DNA from: Rhodoblastus sp963727035
GTDB lineage: Bacteria; Pseudomonadota; Alphaproteobacteria; Rhizobiales; Beijerinckiaceae
Reading direction: 5' to 3'
Assembly: GCA_963727035.1 (NCBI GenBank)
Contig: CAVSEY010000008.1
Location: forward strand, 1-64,000
Length of the DNA stretch: 64,000 nucleotides
In this document: in pieces, positions 8,235-17,195 of the stretch
Layout of the letters: each line of letters begins with the position of its first letter
Position numbering within the stretch: position 1 is the stretch's first letter
Translations under genes and position numbers: made by a program
Notes under the pieces: generated by a model
Database searches by the model: none
The model's input: the letters and a program-made list of their open reading frames with translations, nothing else
What the model was told of the DNA's origin: nothing

Positions 8235-8337
8235 GATTTTTTCCCCACGGCCGTCGCGCTTCTTTAAACTGACCTTTGGCGATTCGACGGAACGGGCGGC
8301 GATGGCGGGCGGCGGGGAAAAGTTGCGGAAGGGCAGG

Positions 8338-9685
8338 ATGCGGCCTCTTCGCCCCGCTTTCGCCTTTGCGTGCTTCTGCTTGATGGCGCCTTCGCGCGCG
8401 CAAACGCCGGCCCCGCCGAACGCCGCCGGCGCCGTCCGACAAAAAGGCCGCCGATCTTGAGGCGAAGCGCCATGACTTTCTGGGCGTGCAGGACAATATC
8501 GCCCAGTTCGAGGCGCAGAAGAAGAAGATCGAGACGGAGATCGCCTCCTACCGGGACGATCGCGCCAAGCTCATATCGGCGCTGATCGACGCCAAGAACA
8601 AGATCGAGGACGCCGAAACGAAGATCGCGGAGGCGCAGAGCCGGCTCGACACGCTCACGGGCAGCGAGACGGCGATCCGGCGTTCGCTGGAGAGCCGGCG
8701 CGGCGTGCTGATCGAGGTGCTCGCCGCCTTGCAGCGCATGGGCCGCAAGCCGCCGCCGGCGCTGCTCGCCGAGCCGGAGGATGTCTTGCGCGCGATTCGC
8801 GCCTCCATGCTGCTCGGCGCCGTCTTGCCCGAGTTGCGCTCGGAGACCGAGGCGCTCGCCGGCGATCTCCAGGACCTCGTGTCGCTGCGCGAGTCGATCG
8901 CGCGGGAAAAGGCCGATCTCTCTGGCGGATTGCAGGTGCGACGCGACGAGCGGGCGCGTCTGGAGGCGCTCGTCGCGGCGCGGCAGAAATCGATCGGCGT
9001 GGCGCGCGAGGCCCTGGCCGCCGAACAGGCGAAGGAAAAGGCGCTCGCCAGCCAGGCCGCCAGTCTCAAGGATCTGATCGCGCGGATGGAGACCGAGATC
9101 GAATCCGCGCGCAAGGCGGCCGAAGAGGCGCGCAAGGCGGACGAGGAGCGCGCGAAGCTCAGCCAGGAGCAGATCGATGAAGCCAAGAAGCGCTTCGCCC
9201 AGACGCCGCAGCGCGACCCGGCCCGGCTCGCCCCGGCCATCGCCTTTGCCGACGCCAGGGGCATGCTGTCGCTGCCGGCCCAGGGAGCAATCATCAAATA
9301 TTACGGCGCGCCGAGCGATTTCGGCGGAGTCGAGAAGGGGCTTTCGCTCGCCACCCGCGCCAACGCCATTGTTTCGGCGCCGAGCGATGGCTATATCGCC
9401 TTCGGCGGTCCCTGGCGTAGTTTCGGGCAACTCTTGATCATCAACGCCGGCGGCGGCTACTATGTCGTCCTGGCGGGAATGGCGCGAGTCGACGTCGCTG
9501 TGGGACAGTTCGTCCTTGCCGGCGAACCCGTCGGAAATATGGGGGATGGCGCGACGAAGACCGCCGCCGCGGTCGCGATTGGCGCGACGCAGCCGGTTCT
9601 TTATGTCGAGTTTCGAAAAGATGGAGCGGCCATCGACCCCGGTCCCTGGTGGTCGAAGGCGGAAATGCAAAGGGTTCGCGGATAA
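8338..9685 (+). CDS. envC: Murein hydrolase activator EnvC-like protein, frameshifted near N-terminus
   Basis: Periplasmic coiled-coil protein with a C-terminal LytM domain, expected to activate amidases during daughter-cell separation. An ATG at 8338 behind GGAAGGGCAGG starts a signal peptide (MRPLRPAFAFACFCLMAPS). That frame closes about 120 bases later. The mature protein is read one base further on, from about 8440 with SDKKAADLEAKRHDF. A surplus base between 8380 and 8440 explains both halves, and the repaired product is about 448 aa. The coiled coil spans roughly residues 40-300. The LytM part (GAIIKYYGAPSDF... APSDGYIAFGGPW... GGGYYVVLAGM) lacks the zinc-ligand histidines, as in regulators rather than enzymes. 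Its stop overlaps the ctpA start (TAATG). Confidence 0.85.
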
Positions 9686-11205
9686 TGCGCAAGACATCGC
9701 TGGTTCTGCTGGGCGTCGCCATTGGCGCGTCGGCTGTCGTCGTCGGCTCGCACACTGGAATTTCGCGCGGCGGTTCGGCCGTGGCGGAATCGGCGGCGAT
9801 CTATCGCAGCCTCAACCTGTTCGGCGATGTTTTCGACAAGGTCCGTGAGGATTATGTCGAGAAGCCGGACGACAAGAAAATGGTCGAGTCCGCCATCTCC
9901 GGCATGCTGACCTCGCTCGATCCCCATTCGAGCTATATGGACCCCAAGAGCTTCCAGGACATGCAGGTCCAGACGCGCGGCGCCTTCGGCGGCCTCGGCA
10001 TCGAGGTCATGGAGGAGAACGGCCTGGTCAAGGTGGTCGCGCCGATCGACGACACGCCGGCGGCGAACGCCGGCATCCTTTCGGGCGATCTGATCACCGC
10101 CATCGATGGGCAGGAGGTTCAGGGAATGACCCTGAATCAGGCGGTGGACAAGATGCGCGGCGAGGTCAACACCAGCGTCAAGCTGACCATCGAGCGCGGC
10201 CCCAAGAAGCAGAAGCTCGACGTCAACCTGACCCGCGCCATCATTCACATCAAGTCGGTCCGCTCGCATGTGGAAAAGCCCGACATCGGCTATATCCGCA
10301 TCACCCAGTTCACCGAGCAGACCTACGATGGCCTCAAGGAGGCCTTCGAGAAGCTGCAAAAGGAAATTCCCGCCGACAAGTTCAAGGGCTACGTTCTCGA
10401 TCTGCGCAACAATCCCGGCGGCTTGCTCGACCAGTCGGTCGCGGTGGTCAACGCCTTCATCGATCATGGCGAGATCGTTTCGACCCGCGGCCGCAACGCC
10501 GACGAGACCCAGCGCTACAATGCGCGTCCCAATATGGACCTGTCGCAGGGCAAGCCGCTGGTGGTGCTGATCAACGGCGGTTCGGCTTCGGCCTCGGAAA
10601 TCGTTTCCGGCGCCTTGCAGGATCACAAGCGCGCGATCCTTCTCGGCTCGCGCTCCTTCGGCAAGGGTTCGGTCCAGACCATCATTCCGCTCGGCCAGGA
10701 TAACGGGGCCCTGCGGCTGACCACGGCGCGCTATTACACGCCGTCGGGCCGTTCGATCCAGGCCAAGGGCATCGAGCCCGACGTCACCATTCTCGAGGAC
10801 ACCCCGCCCGATCTCAAGGGCAAGGACGACACCAAGGGCGAAGCGTCGCTCCAGGGTCACCTCAAGAACGGCACGGACGAGGGACACGGCTCGCAGGCCT
10901 ATGTCCCGGCGGACGAGTCCAAGGACAAGGCCTTGCACGCCGCCTATGATCTGCTGCGCGGCGTCAAAACCTTGGCCATGCTCAAGCAGGAGGCCGCCGC
11001 CGTCGAGGCCGCGCAAAAGACCGCCGAAGCCAAGAAGGACGCCGACAAGACCGCGGCCAAGTCCGACGATGCGGCCGCGGGCAAGGGCGCGGACGCCGCG
11101 CCGAAGCCCAAGTCCCCCGAGCCGGTCGTCGCTCCCGCGCCGCCTGCCGGCTCGCAGGGCGAACCGGTGCTCAAGCCGGCGCCTTCCGACGACAAATCGA
11201 AATGA
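9685..11205 (+). CDS. ctpA: Carboxyl-terminal processing protease, S41 family
   Basis: Periplasmic serine protease that trims C-termini of envelope proteins. The 506 residues comprise an N-terminal signal/anchor (about 1-25), a PDZ domain (about 95-175, FGGLGIEVMEENG... SGDLITAIDG) and the protease core. GGSASASEIVSGAL carries the catalytic serine and GSRSFGKGSVQT the lysine (Lys327). The last 90 residues are Lys/Ala/Pro-rich and of low complexity. ATG 9685 overlaps the envC stop by one base, so the two are translationally coupled, as is usual in this cluster. Confidence 0.95.
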   Translation: MRKTSLVLLGVAIGASAVVVGSHTGISRGGSAVAESAAIYRSLNLFGDVFDKVREDYVEKPDDKKMVESAISGMLTSLDPHSSYMDPKSFQDMQVQTRGAFGGLGIEVMEENGLVKVVAPIDDTPAANAGILSGDLITAIDGQEVQGMTLNQAVDKMRGEVNTSVKLTIERGPKKQKLDVNLTRAIIHIKSVRSHVEKPDIGYIRITQFTEQTYDGLKEAFEKLQKEIPADKFKGYVLDLRNNPGGLLDQSVAVVNAFIDHGEIVSTRGRNADETQRYNARPNMDLSQGKPLVVLINGGSASASEIVSGALQDHKRAILLGSRSFGKGSVQTIIPLGQDNGALRLTTARYYTPSGRSIQAKGIEPDVTILEDTPPDLKGKDDTKGEASLQGHLKNGTDEGHGSQAYVPADESKDKALHAAYDLLRGVKTLAMLKQEAAAVEAAQKTAEAKKDADKTAAKSDDAAAGKGADAAPKPKSPEPVVAPAPPAGSQGEPVLKPAPSDDKSK

Positions 11206-11233
11206 TTCCGGTCTGAATCACCAGCCATCTCGA

Positions 11234-11274
11234 CGAGCCCAGCCTGCTTCACTAGCCTGAGCAGGCTGGGCTCG
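11234..11274 (+). terminator. 15-bp perfect inverted repeat between ctpA and the deacetylase gene
   Basis: The arms CGAGCCCAGCCTGCT (11234-11248) and AGCAGGCTGGGCTCG (11260-11274) pair perfectly around an 11-nt loop. No T-run follows. It may attenuate transcription between ctpA and the downstream genes or protect the upstream mRNA 3' end. Confidence 0.5.
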
Positions 11275-11303
11275 GCTGATTCGGGCCCTTTCGCGACACG
11301 GCC

Positions 11304-12479
11304 ATGCTCGACGATCTCGACCGCCCGCTGGGCCAGGACCTCAGACCGCCGCCCGATCCGGGGCGGGGCGGCTGGCGGCTGGGTGCGCTTGCGCTGGGAC
11401 TCGTGGGCGCGGTCATCGGCGGCGTTTTTCTCTTTTCGGTTCGGGATCGAGACGGCGGCGAGCCTGAGGCTTTTGCGGTCATTCAGCCGGCGCCGCCGGC
11501 GCCGCCCGTTTCGCCGCCGCCGGCCGCCCGCCACGACGTCGCCGACGCCGCCGCGCAGGACGAGATCGAAAATGGGGTCAGAGTGGTGCGCGGCGGCGAC
11601 GGCGCGGCGCAAGGAGTCGTCATCCATGTGCCTGCCGCCGGAGGCGCGACGGCCCTGACCCCGGCGCCCGACGATCGCCTTGTCGAAAAAGGCCGGTTTG
11701 GCTCCTTGCCGCGTCGCGGCCGGGACGGCGCCGCCCCGGCGCAGGTCTACGCCCGGCCGTTGGCGCTCCAGCCCGCCTTCAAGCCGGGAACGCCGCGCGT
11801 CGCCATTCTCGTCGCCGGAATGGGCCTGGACAGCGACGCGACCGACGACGCGATCCGGCGTCTGCCGCCGGAGGTGAGTTTGGCTTTTGCGCCCTATGGC
11901 GCCGCGGCGGGGCGCCAGGCGGCGCAAGCGCGCGCGGCGGGCCATGAAATCCTGCTGCAGGCGCCGATGGAGCCGTTCAATCCCGCGGATTCGCCCGGTG
12001 TGCACGTTCTGCGCGTCGGCGACGCCGCCGCGGCGCTCAACGATCTGCATTGGCAGATGAGCCGCTTCTCCGGCTATATCGGGCTGGTGAATTTTCTTGG
12101 CGGCCGCTTCACCGCCGACGAGGCCGCGACGCAGGCGCTGATGAAGGAAATGGCCCATCGCGGCCTCGACTATGTCGATGACGGCTCCTCGCCGCAAAGC
12201 CTCGCCAGGGAGGCTGCGCTTGCCAACGGCGTCGGATTCGCCAAGGCCGATCTCCGCCTCGACGCCGAGCGCGGCCCGGCGGCGATCGACGCCGCCCTGC
12301 TGCGGCTGGAGACCTTGGCGCGCCAGAATGGCGTCGCGATCGGCTATGCCGCCGGATTGCCCGCGGCGATTGACCGCATCGCGCGTTTCGCCGCGGATCT
12401 CAAGCGCGATGGCGTCGTTCTCATCCCCGTCTCGGCCGCGCTGCGCGCCGAGGCTCTGGTCAGCAACGAAAAGAGGTGA
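11304..12479 (+). CDS. Divergent polysaccharide deacetylase family protein (YibQ-like)
   Basis: A 391-aa protein with one N-terminal transmembrane segment (about residues 26-46), a Pro/Ala-rich linker to about residue 155, then the divergent polysaccharide-deacetylase domain starting PRVAILVAGMGLDS. Family blocks EILLQAPMEP, GYIGLVNFLGGRFTAD and GLDYVDDGSS are present. The classical metal-binding triad of polysaccharide deacetylases is not evident, as in this subfamily. It sits in the conserved envC-ctpA-yibQ-rppH order, implying an envelope role, but the substrate is unknown. The stop lies four bases before the rppH start. Confidence 0.88.
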   Translation: MLDDLDRPLGQDLRPPPDPGRGGWRLGALALGLVGAVIGGVFLFSVRDRDGGEPEAFAVIQPAPPAPPVSPPPAARHDVADAAAQDEIENGVRVVRGGDGAAQGVVIHVPAAGGATALTPAPDDRLVEKGRFGSLPRRGRDGAAPAQVYARPLALQPAFKPGTPRVAILVAGMGLDSDATDDAIRRLPPEVSLAFAPYGAAAGRQAAQARAAGHEILLQAPMEPFNPADSPGVHVLRVGDAAAALNDLHWQMSRFSGYIGLVNFLGGRFTADEAATQALMKEMAHRGLDYVDDGSSPQSLAREAALANGVGFAKADLRLDAERGPAAIDAALLRLETLARQNGVAIGYAAGLPAAIDRIARFAADLKRDGVVLIPVSAALRAEALVSNEKR

Positions 12480-12483
12480 CGTT

Positions 12484-12987
12484 GTGATCGAAGCTTTGGC
12501 CTATCGTCCCTGCGTCGGCATCATGCTTCTCAATGCGCAGGGTCTGGTTTTCGTCGGACGGCGCAAGTCCAAACGCTCGCCGGAGTTGATACAGGCCGAA
12601 TATGAATGGCAGATGCCGCAAGGCGGCATCGACGACGGCGAGACGGCCTACCGGGCGGCGCTGCGGGAATTGCGCGAGGAAACCGGCGTGCGCACCGTGA
12701 GCTTTCTGGCCGAGTCGCCGGACTGGCTCAGCTACGATCTGCCGGGCGACATCACCAAGAAAACCTGGAGGGGACGGTTTCGCGGGCAGACGCAGAAATG
12801 GTTCGCGCTGCGTTTCACGGGCGAGGAGTCCGAGATCAATATCGACGCGCCGGATGGCCACAAGCCGGAGTTCGACGCCTGGCGCTGGGAGCGGATGGAG
12901 CGCCTGCCGGAATTGATCGTTCCCTTCAAGCGCCGGGTCTATGAGGAGGTCTGCGCGCGCTTTGCCTCGTTCGCCGCGCCGGTTTAA
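12484..12987 (+). CDS. rppH: RNA pyrophosphohydrolase
   Basis: Removes pyrophosphate from the 5' end of mRNAs and so starts RNase E-dependent decay. The Nudix box is complete (G at the start of GIDDGE, then RELREETGV). RppH-specific features are EWQMPQGGIDDGE before it and YDLPGDITKKTWRGRFRGQ after it. The start is taken as GTG 12484, seven bases after AAGAGG at the end of the upstream gene. No ATG occurs before the conserved YRPCVGIML. The product is 167 aa, normal for the family. Confidence 0.94.
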   Translation: MIEALAYRPCVGIMLLNAQGLVFVGRRKSKRSPELIQAEYEWQMPQGGIDDGETAYRAALRELREETGVRTVSFLAESPDWLSYDLPGDITKKTWRGRFRGQTQKWFALRFTGEESEINIDAPDGHKPEFDAWRWERMERLPELIVPFKRRVYEEVCARFASFAAPV

Positions 12988-13022
12988 CGCGCGTTCGTAA
13001 ATCGCAGAGTCGAACGCGCGTT
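12986..13022. terminator. Inverted repeat after rppH
   Basis: Perfect 12-bp arms AACGCGCGTTCG (12986-12997) and CGAACGCGCGTT (13011-13022) flank a 13-nt loop directly at the rppH stop and are followed by ATTGTTGCATTTT. It is a good candidate terminator for the envC-rppH operon; the TPR gene converges from the other side. Confidence 0.6.
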
Positions 13023-13041
13023 ATTGTTGCATTTTCTGACC

Positions 13042-13083
13042 CATATTCTTGTCCGAAAAGTCTATCAACTTTTCGGGAATATG
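13042..13083. repeat. REP-like palindromic element
   Basis: A long imperfect hairpin: CATATTC (13042-13048) pairs with GAATATG (13077-13083), and CCGAAAAGT (13053-13061) pairs with ACTTTTCGG (13068-13076), leaving a TTGT bulge and a small loop. The CCGAAAAGT/ACTTTTCGG core followed by a CATGCTCTAG-like tail closely resembles a dispersed intergenic repeat I know from many Rhizobiales genomes. It lies between convergent rppH and TPR genes. Confidence 0.6.
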
Positions 13084-13085
13084 CT

Positions 13086-13940
13086 CTAGCCCTGAACGCG
13101 GCCAATGCCCTCGCGCGCGACCGGCTCGTTGGGGTCGAGCGACAGGGCGCGCTGGTAGTTCAGCAGAGCCTTGGCGCGGTCGCCCTGTTTCTCATAGGCG
13201 AGGCCAAGGCCCGCCCAGGCGTGGGCATTGCGGTTGTTGACGTTCAGCGCGGCGTTGAAATCTTCGACCGCCTTGTCCGGCTTGCCTAGCGCCAGTAGGC
13301 TTTCGGCCCGCGCCTCGTAAGGCGCGGAATGGAAGGGGTCGCGGTCGATCGCATTGTCGAAATCGGTGATGGCGCGGGCGTTGTCGCCCTTTTTCTGGTA
13401 AATCAGCCCCCGCGCGTGAAAGGCCTGGGCGCTTTCGGGGTTGAGGCGGATCGCCTGGTCGAGATCGCCCAGGGCGGCGTCGAGCTGGCCATTGGCGCGC
13501 TCAAGATTGGCGCGGCCAAGATAAGCCGGGGCGTGATTCGGGTTGGACTGGATGGCGCGGCTGAAATCCTGCATCGCCGCGTCGTTCGATCCGGTCTGGC
13601 GTTCGGCGAGGGCGCGATTGGTATAGGCCGAGGCGTGGTTCGGGTCGAGTTTGACCGCCTGAGAGAAGTCCGAAATCGCCTGGCTGTAGCGGCCGATCTT
13701 GGCATAGGCGACGCCGCGCGTGTTATACGCCTCGGCGTCATTGGGATGGGCAGCGACGACCGCGTCCAGCGATGCGATATTGGCTTCGGCCGCCTTGGGA
13801 TCGTTGTTGGACACTTCCGCATAGCTGGGGCCTTGGCCGCCGCCGGGAACAGAATCGCAGCCGCCAAGCGGCGCGGCGAGGGCCGAGAGCGCAAAAGCGA
13901 TCAGATATTTGCGTTGACCCGCCCTGAAGTTCCTGGCCAT
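13086..13940 (-). CDS. TPR-repeat lipoprotein
   Basis: A 284-aa protein with a lipoprotein signal peptide ending in LGGC (cleavage before the Cys near residue 28), then six to seven tetratricopeptide repeats of the AYNTRGVAYAKIGRYSQAISDFSQAVKLDP type from about residue 65 to the end. TPR lipoproteins of this size in alphaproteobacteria are outer-membrane or periplasmic scaffolds; the partner here is unknown. It is transcribed away from rpsU and converges on rppH. No catalytic domain is present. Confidence 0.88.
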   Translation of the reverse strand: MARNFRAGQRKYLIAFALSALAAPLGGCDSVPGGGQGPSYAEVSNNDPKAAEANIASLDAVVAAHPNDAEAYNTRGVAYAKIGRYSQAISDFSQAVKLDPNHASAYTNRALAERQTGSNDAAMQDFSRAIQSNPNHAPAYLGRANLERANGQLDAALGDLDQAIRLNPESAQAFHARGLIYQKKGDNARAITDFDNAIDRDPFHSAPYEARAESLLALGKPDKAVEDFNAALNVNNRNAHAWAGLGLAYEKQGDRAKALLNYQRALSLDPNEPVAREGIGRVQG

Positions 13941-14228
13941 GGCGATTACAATCGGCTCCGGTCTGCTTCCTTCGCTTCCCGCCCCTGTTCAGAGTTCCGG
14001 CGCGGGAAAAAGCGAGGCGCAAGCTAACCTCGCATGGTGTATTTTCTGTTACCCGGCGTCTGAGCGCGCCAAGGCCCATCCACGCAATTCAAGTGAAAAA
14101 CGCCAAGCCGGCCGCACGCGAAACGCACGAGATGGCGCTGGTCGGAAACCCAAACCCGCCCAGCGCCGCGGCGCGGGACATTCGGGCCGCGGCGGTCAGC
14201 CGCCTGCGCGAGGGGCCAGTCCTGGAAA

Positions 14229-14462
14229 TCAGCGGGCGGCGACCTTGCCCTTCATGGGCAGCAGGCCTTCGCGCTGCATCTTTTTGCGGGCGAGCTTGCG
14301 GGCGCGGCGCACGGCTTCGGCCTGTTCGCGGGCGCGCTTCTCGGACGGCTTTTCATAATGACCGCGCAGCTTCATTTCGCGGAAGATGCCCTCGCGCTGC
14401 ATCTTCTTCTTGAGGGCCTTGAGAGCCTGATCGACATTGTTGTCGCGAACGAGAACTTGCAC
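14229..14462 (-). CDS. rpsU: 30S ribosomal protein S21
   Basis: A small-subunit protein near the mRNA exit site, 77 aa. The sequence has the S21 core QVLVRDNNVDQALKALKKKM and EGIFREMKLRGHYEKPSEKR, with the basic alphaproteobacterial extension ending PMKGKVAAR. The start is a GTG at 14462 preceded by AGGAATCAGG; the open frame continues upstream without similarity. It stands alone, with a 495-bp gap to the secretion operon. Confidence 0.95.
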   Translation of the reverse strand: MQVLVRDNNVDQALKALKKKMQREGIFREMKLRGHYEKPSEKRAREQAEAVRRARKLARKKMQREGLLPMKGKVAAR

Positions 14463-14957
14463 GCCTGATTCCTGTGTTTGAAAGGCCGCCGCCGCCGCGC
14501 CGTCTGAGCGCGATGGCCGTAGGCCGCGTGACAAAAAACCACATGCGCTTGCGGAGCGCCGGACCGTTCCGTTGCCGATAACAGAATCCCCGGCGCCTGT
14601 CCAGATGGCTCCCGCCGCGTCGGGGGCGCCCTGCGGAAAGGCGGACGAGACGCAAAAATGACGCCGAGGAGCGTTGGGAAGCGATCGCATATTGAACATT
14701 GGGGCCGTCGCCTTGTGTAAACGAGCGATGATGCGATATTAACCATAACTTATTTCGCGGCTTTTCGTTGCGTCCCGGCGCGCGGCGGCCGGATCGTCTC
14801 GGCGCCAACCCGCCTGTTGCATCGGCTTGCTTCGATCCTCGGCGGTTTTTCTGCGCTATAGGCGCACGAAAGCGCGAAGCGTTGTTTTTTGCCGCCTTGC
14901 GACAAAAAACATGGTAAGCTAATAATAGGGACTTTCGGAATTCGATCTGGAGCTTTC
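14463..14957. other. Intergenic region between rpsU and the T1SS operon
   Basis: I see no gene in these 495 bases. They should carry the rpsU promoter (minus strand) and the promoter of the secretion operon (plus strand). Visible features are a CtrA-like site (14739-14753), a TTTTTTG/CAAAAAA inverted pair around 14885-14908, and an AT-rich patch ending AATAATAGGG just before the T1SS ribosome-binding site. Confidence 0.5.
14739..14753 (+). promoter_or_regulatory. CtrA-like binding site
   Basis: TTAACCATAACTTAT matches TTAA-N7-TTA and contains TTAACCAT, the 8-mer known for CtrA in Rhizobiales. It lies 205 bp before the T1SS ABC gene and 277 bp before rpsU. The motif match is visible; regulation by CtrA is an inference. 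Confidence 0.4.
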
Positions 14958-17195
14958 ATGACCTTGACGCTTTCCTCCGCCCCAGGCGTTTCCGAACGCG
15001 TCGATTCGTCCGCGCTCGAGTGTCTGGTGATTGTCGGCGCGATGCAGGGGCTGCAGTTGACCGTGCTGCAGCTGGTTCAGGACAATGCGTTGGAAAGCAC
15101 GAGCGTCGATTACGCGCGGCTTGTGCATTGCGCCCGTCACGCCGACCTGAAGGCCAAGGCGCTGCACCTCGACGGCGACGGACTCGCTGATCTGGAAAAG
15201 GCGCTTCCCGCGATCGTGCGGCTGAAGTCGGGGGCCAGCATGGTGCTGGTCGGCATGAACGCGCATCACGAGCCGCAGCCGCGGCAGGTGACCTTGCGGG
15301 ATCCGAACGCGGCGGCCGACGCCCTCTTGACGTTGGACTGGCTGCAATTCCAGGAGGCCTGGTCGGGCGATGTCGCGCTGGTGCGTCGCCAATATCATGT
15401 GCTCGACGAGGAAAAGCCGTTCGGCATGGGGCTGATCGGGACGCTGATCCTGCGCGAGCGCAAACTGGTCCGCGACATTGCTCTTTCCGCCTTCGCGCTG
15501 AGCATTTTCGCCTTGGCGCCGATTATTTTCTGGACGGCGATCAGCAGTCGCGTGCTTTACTACAAGTCGGTGTCCACCTTCGTGGTGCTCTGCGTCGGCA
15601 TGGGCGTCATCATCCTGTTTGAGACGGCGTTCACTTATTTGCGCAGTTTTCTATTATTGTTTCTGGCCGCACGCGTCGATACGAGACTTTCGGAATATAT
15701 ATTTGAGCGGGTGATCCAGCTGCCGGTCGATTATTTCGAACGGGTTCAGCTTGGCGAGACCATGCATGACTTCAACGAGATCTGGAAGATTCGCGAGTTC
15801 CTGACCGGACAATTGTTCGGCGTCGTTCTCGACTCTCTTGTCCTGCTCATCTTCCTGCCGGTGATGTTTGCGATCAACCCGTGGCTGACCTTGCTCGTGC
15901 TGCTTTTCTGCGCCTTGATCGTTGCCTGGCTCCTGATCATTCTACCCCACATCCGCGAGGCGAATGGCGCCGTGATCCGCGCCGAAACCCAGCGTGGCTC
16001 GTTTCTCTATCAGACGCTGGCCGGCATCCGGACTGTCAAGTCCCTGGCGCTGGAGAGCCGCCAGCGGAAGCTTTGGGACGCGCATGTCGCGCGCTGCGCC
16101 GAGGCGCGAAACGATTTGTCCTGGATGAGCGCCGTCGCCAGGACCGGGGTCGTTCCGTTTGAACGTCTCGCCGTCACCGGCACTTACGCCGTGGGCGTCT
16201 TGATCGCGTTGAACAGCACCAACGGCGGCGCCACGATCAGCACGCTTTTCATGTTCCTCATGCTCTCGCAACGTGTCGCGGGGCCGTTGATGCAGTTGGC
16301 GAACCTGATCACCAACGCCGATGAAGCGCGCGCCGCGGTCGCGATCGTCAGGCAGTTGGTCAATCGACCGAAAGAGGAAGGCCATGGGGCGAAAGGCGTA
16401 AGGAAGCCGCTTCAGGGCGAGGTCGAGTTCAGCAAGGTCCGGTTTTCCTATCCCGGCAGCCTGACGCCGGCGATCGACGACCTCAGTATCGAGGTTCCGG
16501 TCGGAACGACGCTCGGCGTGGTCGGGCGAAGCGGCTCGGGCAAGACCACCGTGACGCGCTTGCTGCAGCGCCTGCACTCGGACTATGAGGGCCTGATCAA
16601 GATCGACGGCGTCGACGTTCGCGAATATAACATTGCGCATCTTCGCCGCAGCCTCGGCGTCGTTCTTCAGGAAAACTTTCTCTTCAGCGGCACCATTCGC
16701 GAGAATATCGCGGCGGCCAAGGCGGACGCGACCTTGGACGACGTGATCCGCGCCGCGCGTCTCGCCGGCGCGGAGGAATTCATCGATCGTCTTCCCAGGG
16801 GCTACGACACGCATATTTATGAAGGTTCGCCCAACCTGTCCGGCGGCCAGCGCCAGCGCGTGGCGATTGCGCGCGCCCTCATTGTCGATCCGCGCATCCT
16901 GATCCTGGACGAGGCGACCAGCGCGCTCGATCCCGACAGCGAGGCGATCGTCAACGCCAGCATCAGGAAGATCGCCAAGGGACGCACGGTGATCGCGATT
17001 TCTCACCGCCTGTCGTCCCTGGTTCATTCCGACGCCATTCTCATTCTGGAGCGCGGCAAGTTCCTGGACATGGGAACCCACCAGGAACTGCTCGCAAGGT
17101 GCGAAATCTACGCGGGGCTATGGCACCAGCAGAACGGCCATATCGAGCGCGCCGCGGTGGCTGGAAGTTCGAAGGGGGCGCGCGGTGTCCACTAA
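14958..17195 (+). CDS. Type I secretion ABC transporter with inactive C39-like domain
   Basis: Inner-membrane exporter of a type I secretion system (HlyB/LapB family), 745 aa. Residues 1-150 resemble a C39 peptidase domain, but the catalytic Cys position is Ser (DSSALE) and the His motif is absent, so it is a C39-like docking domain. Five to six membrane segments follow (about 165-440). The nucleotide-binding domain has Walker A GRSGSGKTT (about 521), signature LSGGQRQR (about 626) and Walker B ILILDEATSALD (about 647). The start is ATG 14958 behind CTGGAG. Its 3' end overlaps the HlyD gene by 11 bp. No TolC-type gene is in the window. Confidence 0.93.
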   Translation: MTLTLSSAPGVSERVDSSALECLVIVGAMQGLQLTVLQLVQDNALESTSVDYARLVHCARHADLKAKALHLDGDGLADLEKALPAIVRLKSGASMVLVGMNAHHEPQPRQVTLRDPNAAADALLTLDWLQFQEAWSGDVALVRRQYHVLDEEKPFGMGLIGTLILRERKLVRDIALSAFALSIFALAPIIFWTAISSRVLYYKSVSTFVVLCVGMGVIILFETAFTYLRSFLLLFLAARVDTRLSEYIFERVIQLPVDYFERVQLGETMHDFNEIWKIREFLTGQLFGVVLDSLVLLIFLPVMFAINPWLTLLVLLFCALIVAWLLIILPHIREANGAVIRAETQRGSFLYQTLAGIRTVKSLALESRQRKLWDAHVARCAEARNDLSWMSAVARTGVVPFERLAVTGTYAVGVLIALNSTNGGATISTLFMFLMLSQRVAGPLMQLANLITNADEARAAVAIVRQLVNRPKEEGHGAKGVRKPLQGEVEFSKVRFSYPGSLTPAIDDLSIEVPVGTTLGVVGRSGSGKTTVTRLLQRLHSDYEGLIKIDGVDVREYNIAHLRRSLGVVLQENFLFSGTIRENIAAAKADATLDDVIRAARLAGAEEFIDRLPRGYDTHIYEGSPNLSGGQRQRVAIARALIVDPRILILDEATSALDPDSEAIVNASIRKIAKGRTVIAISHRLSSLVHSDAILILERGKFLDMGTHQELLARCEIYAGLWHQQNGHIERAAVAGSSKGARGVH

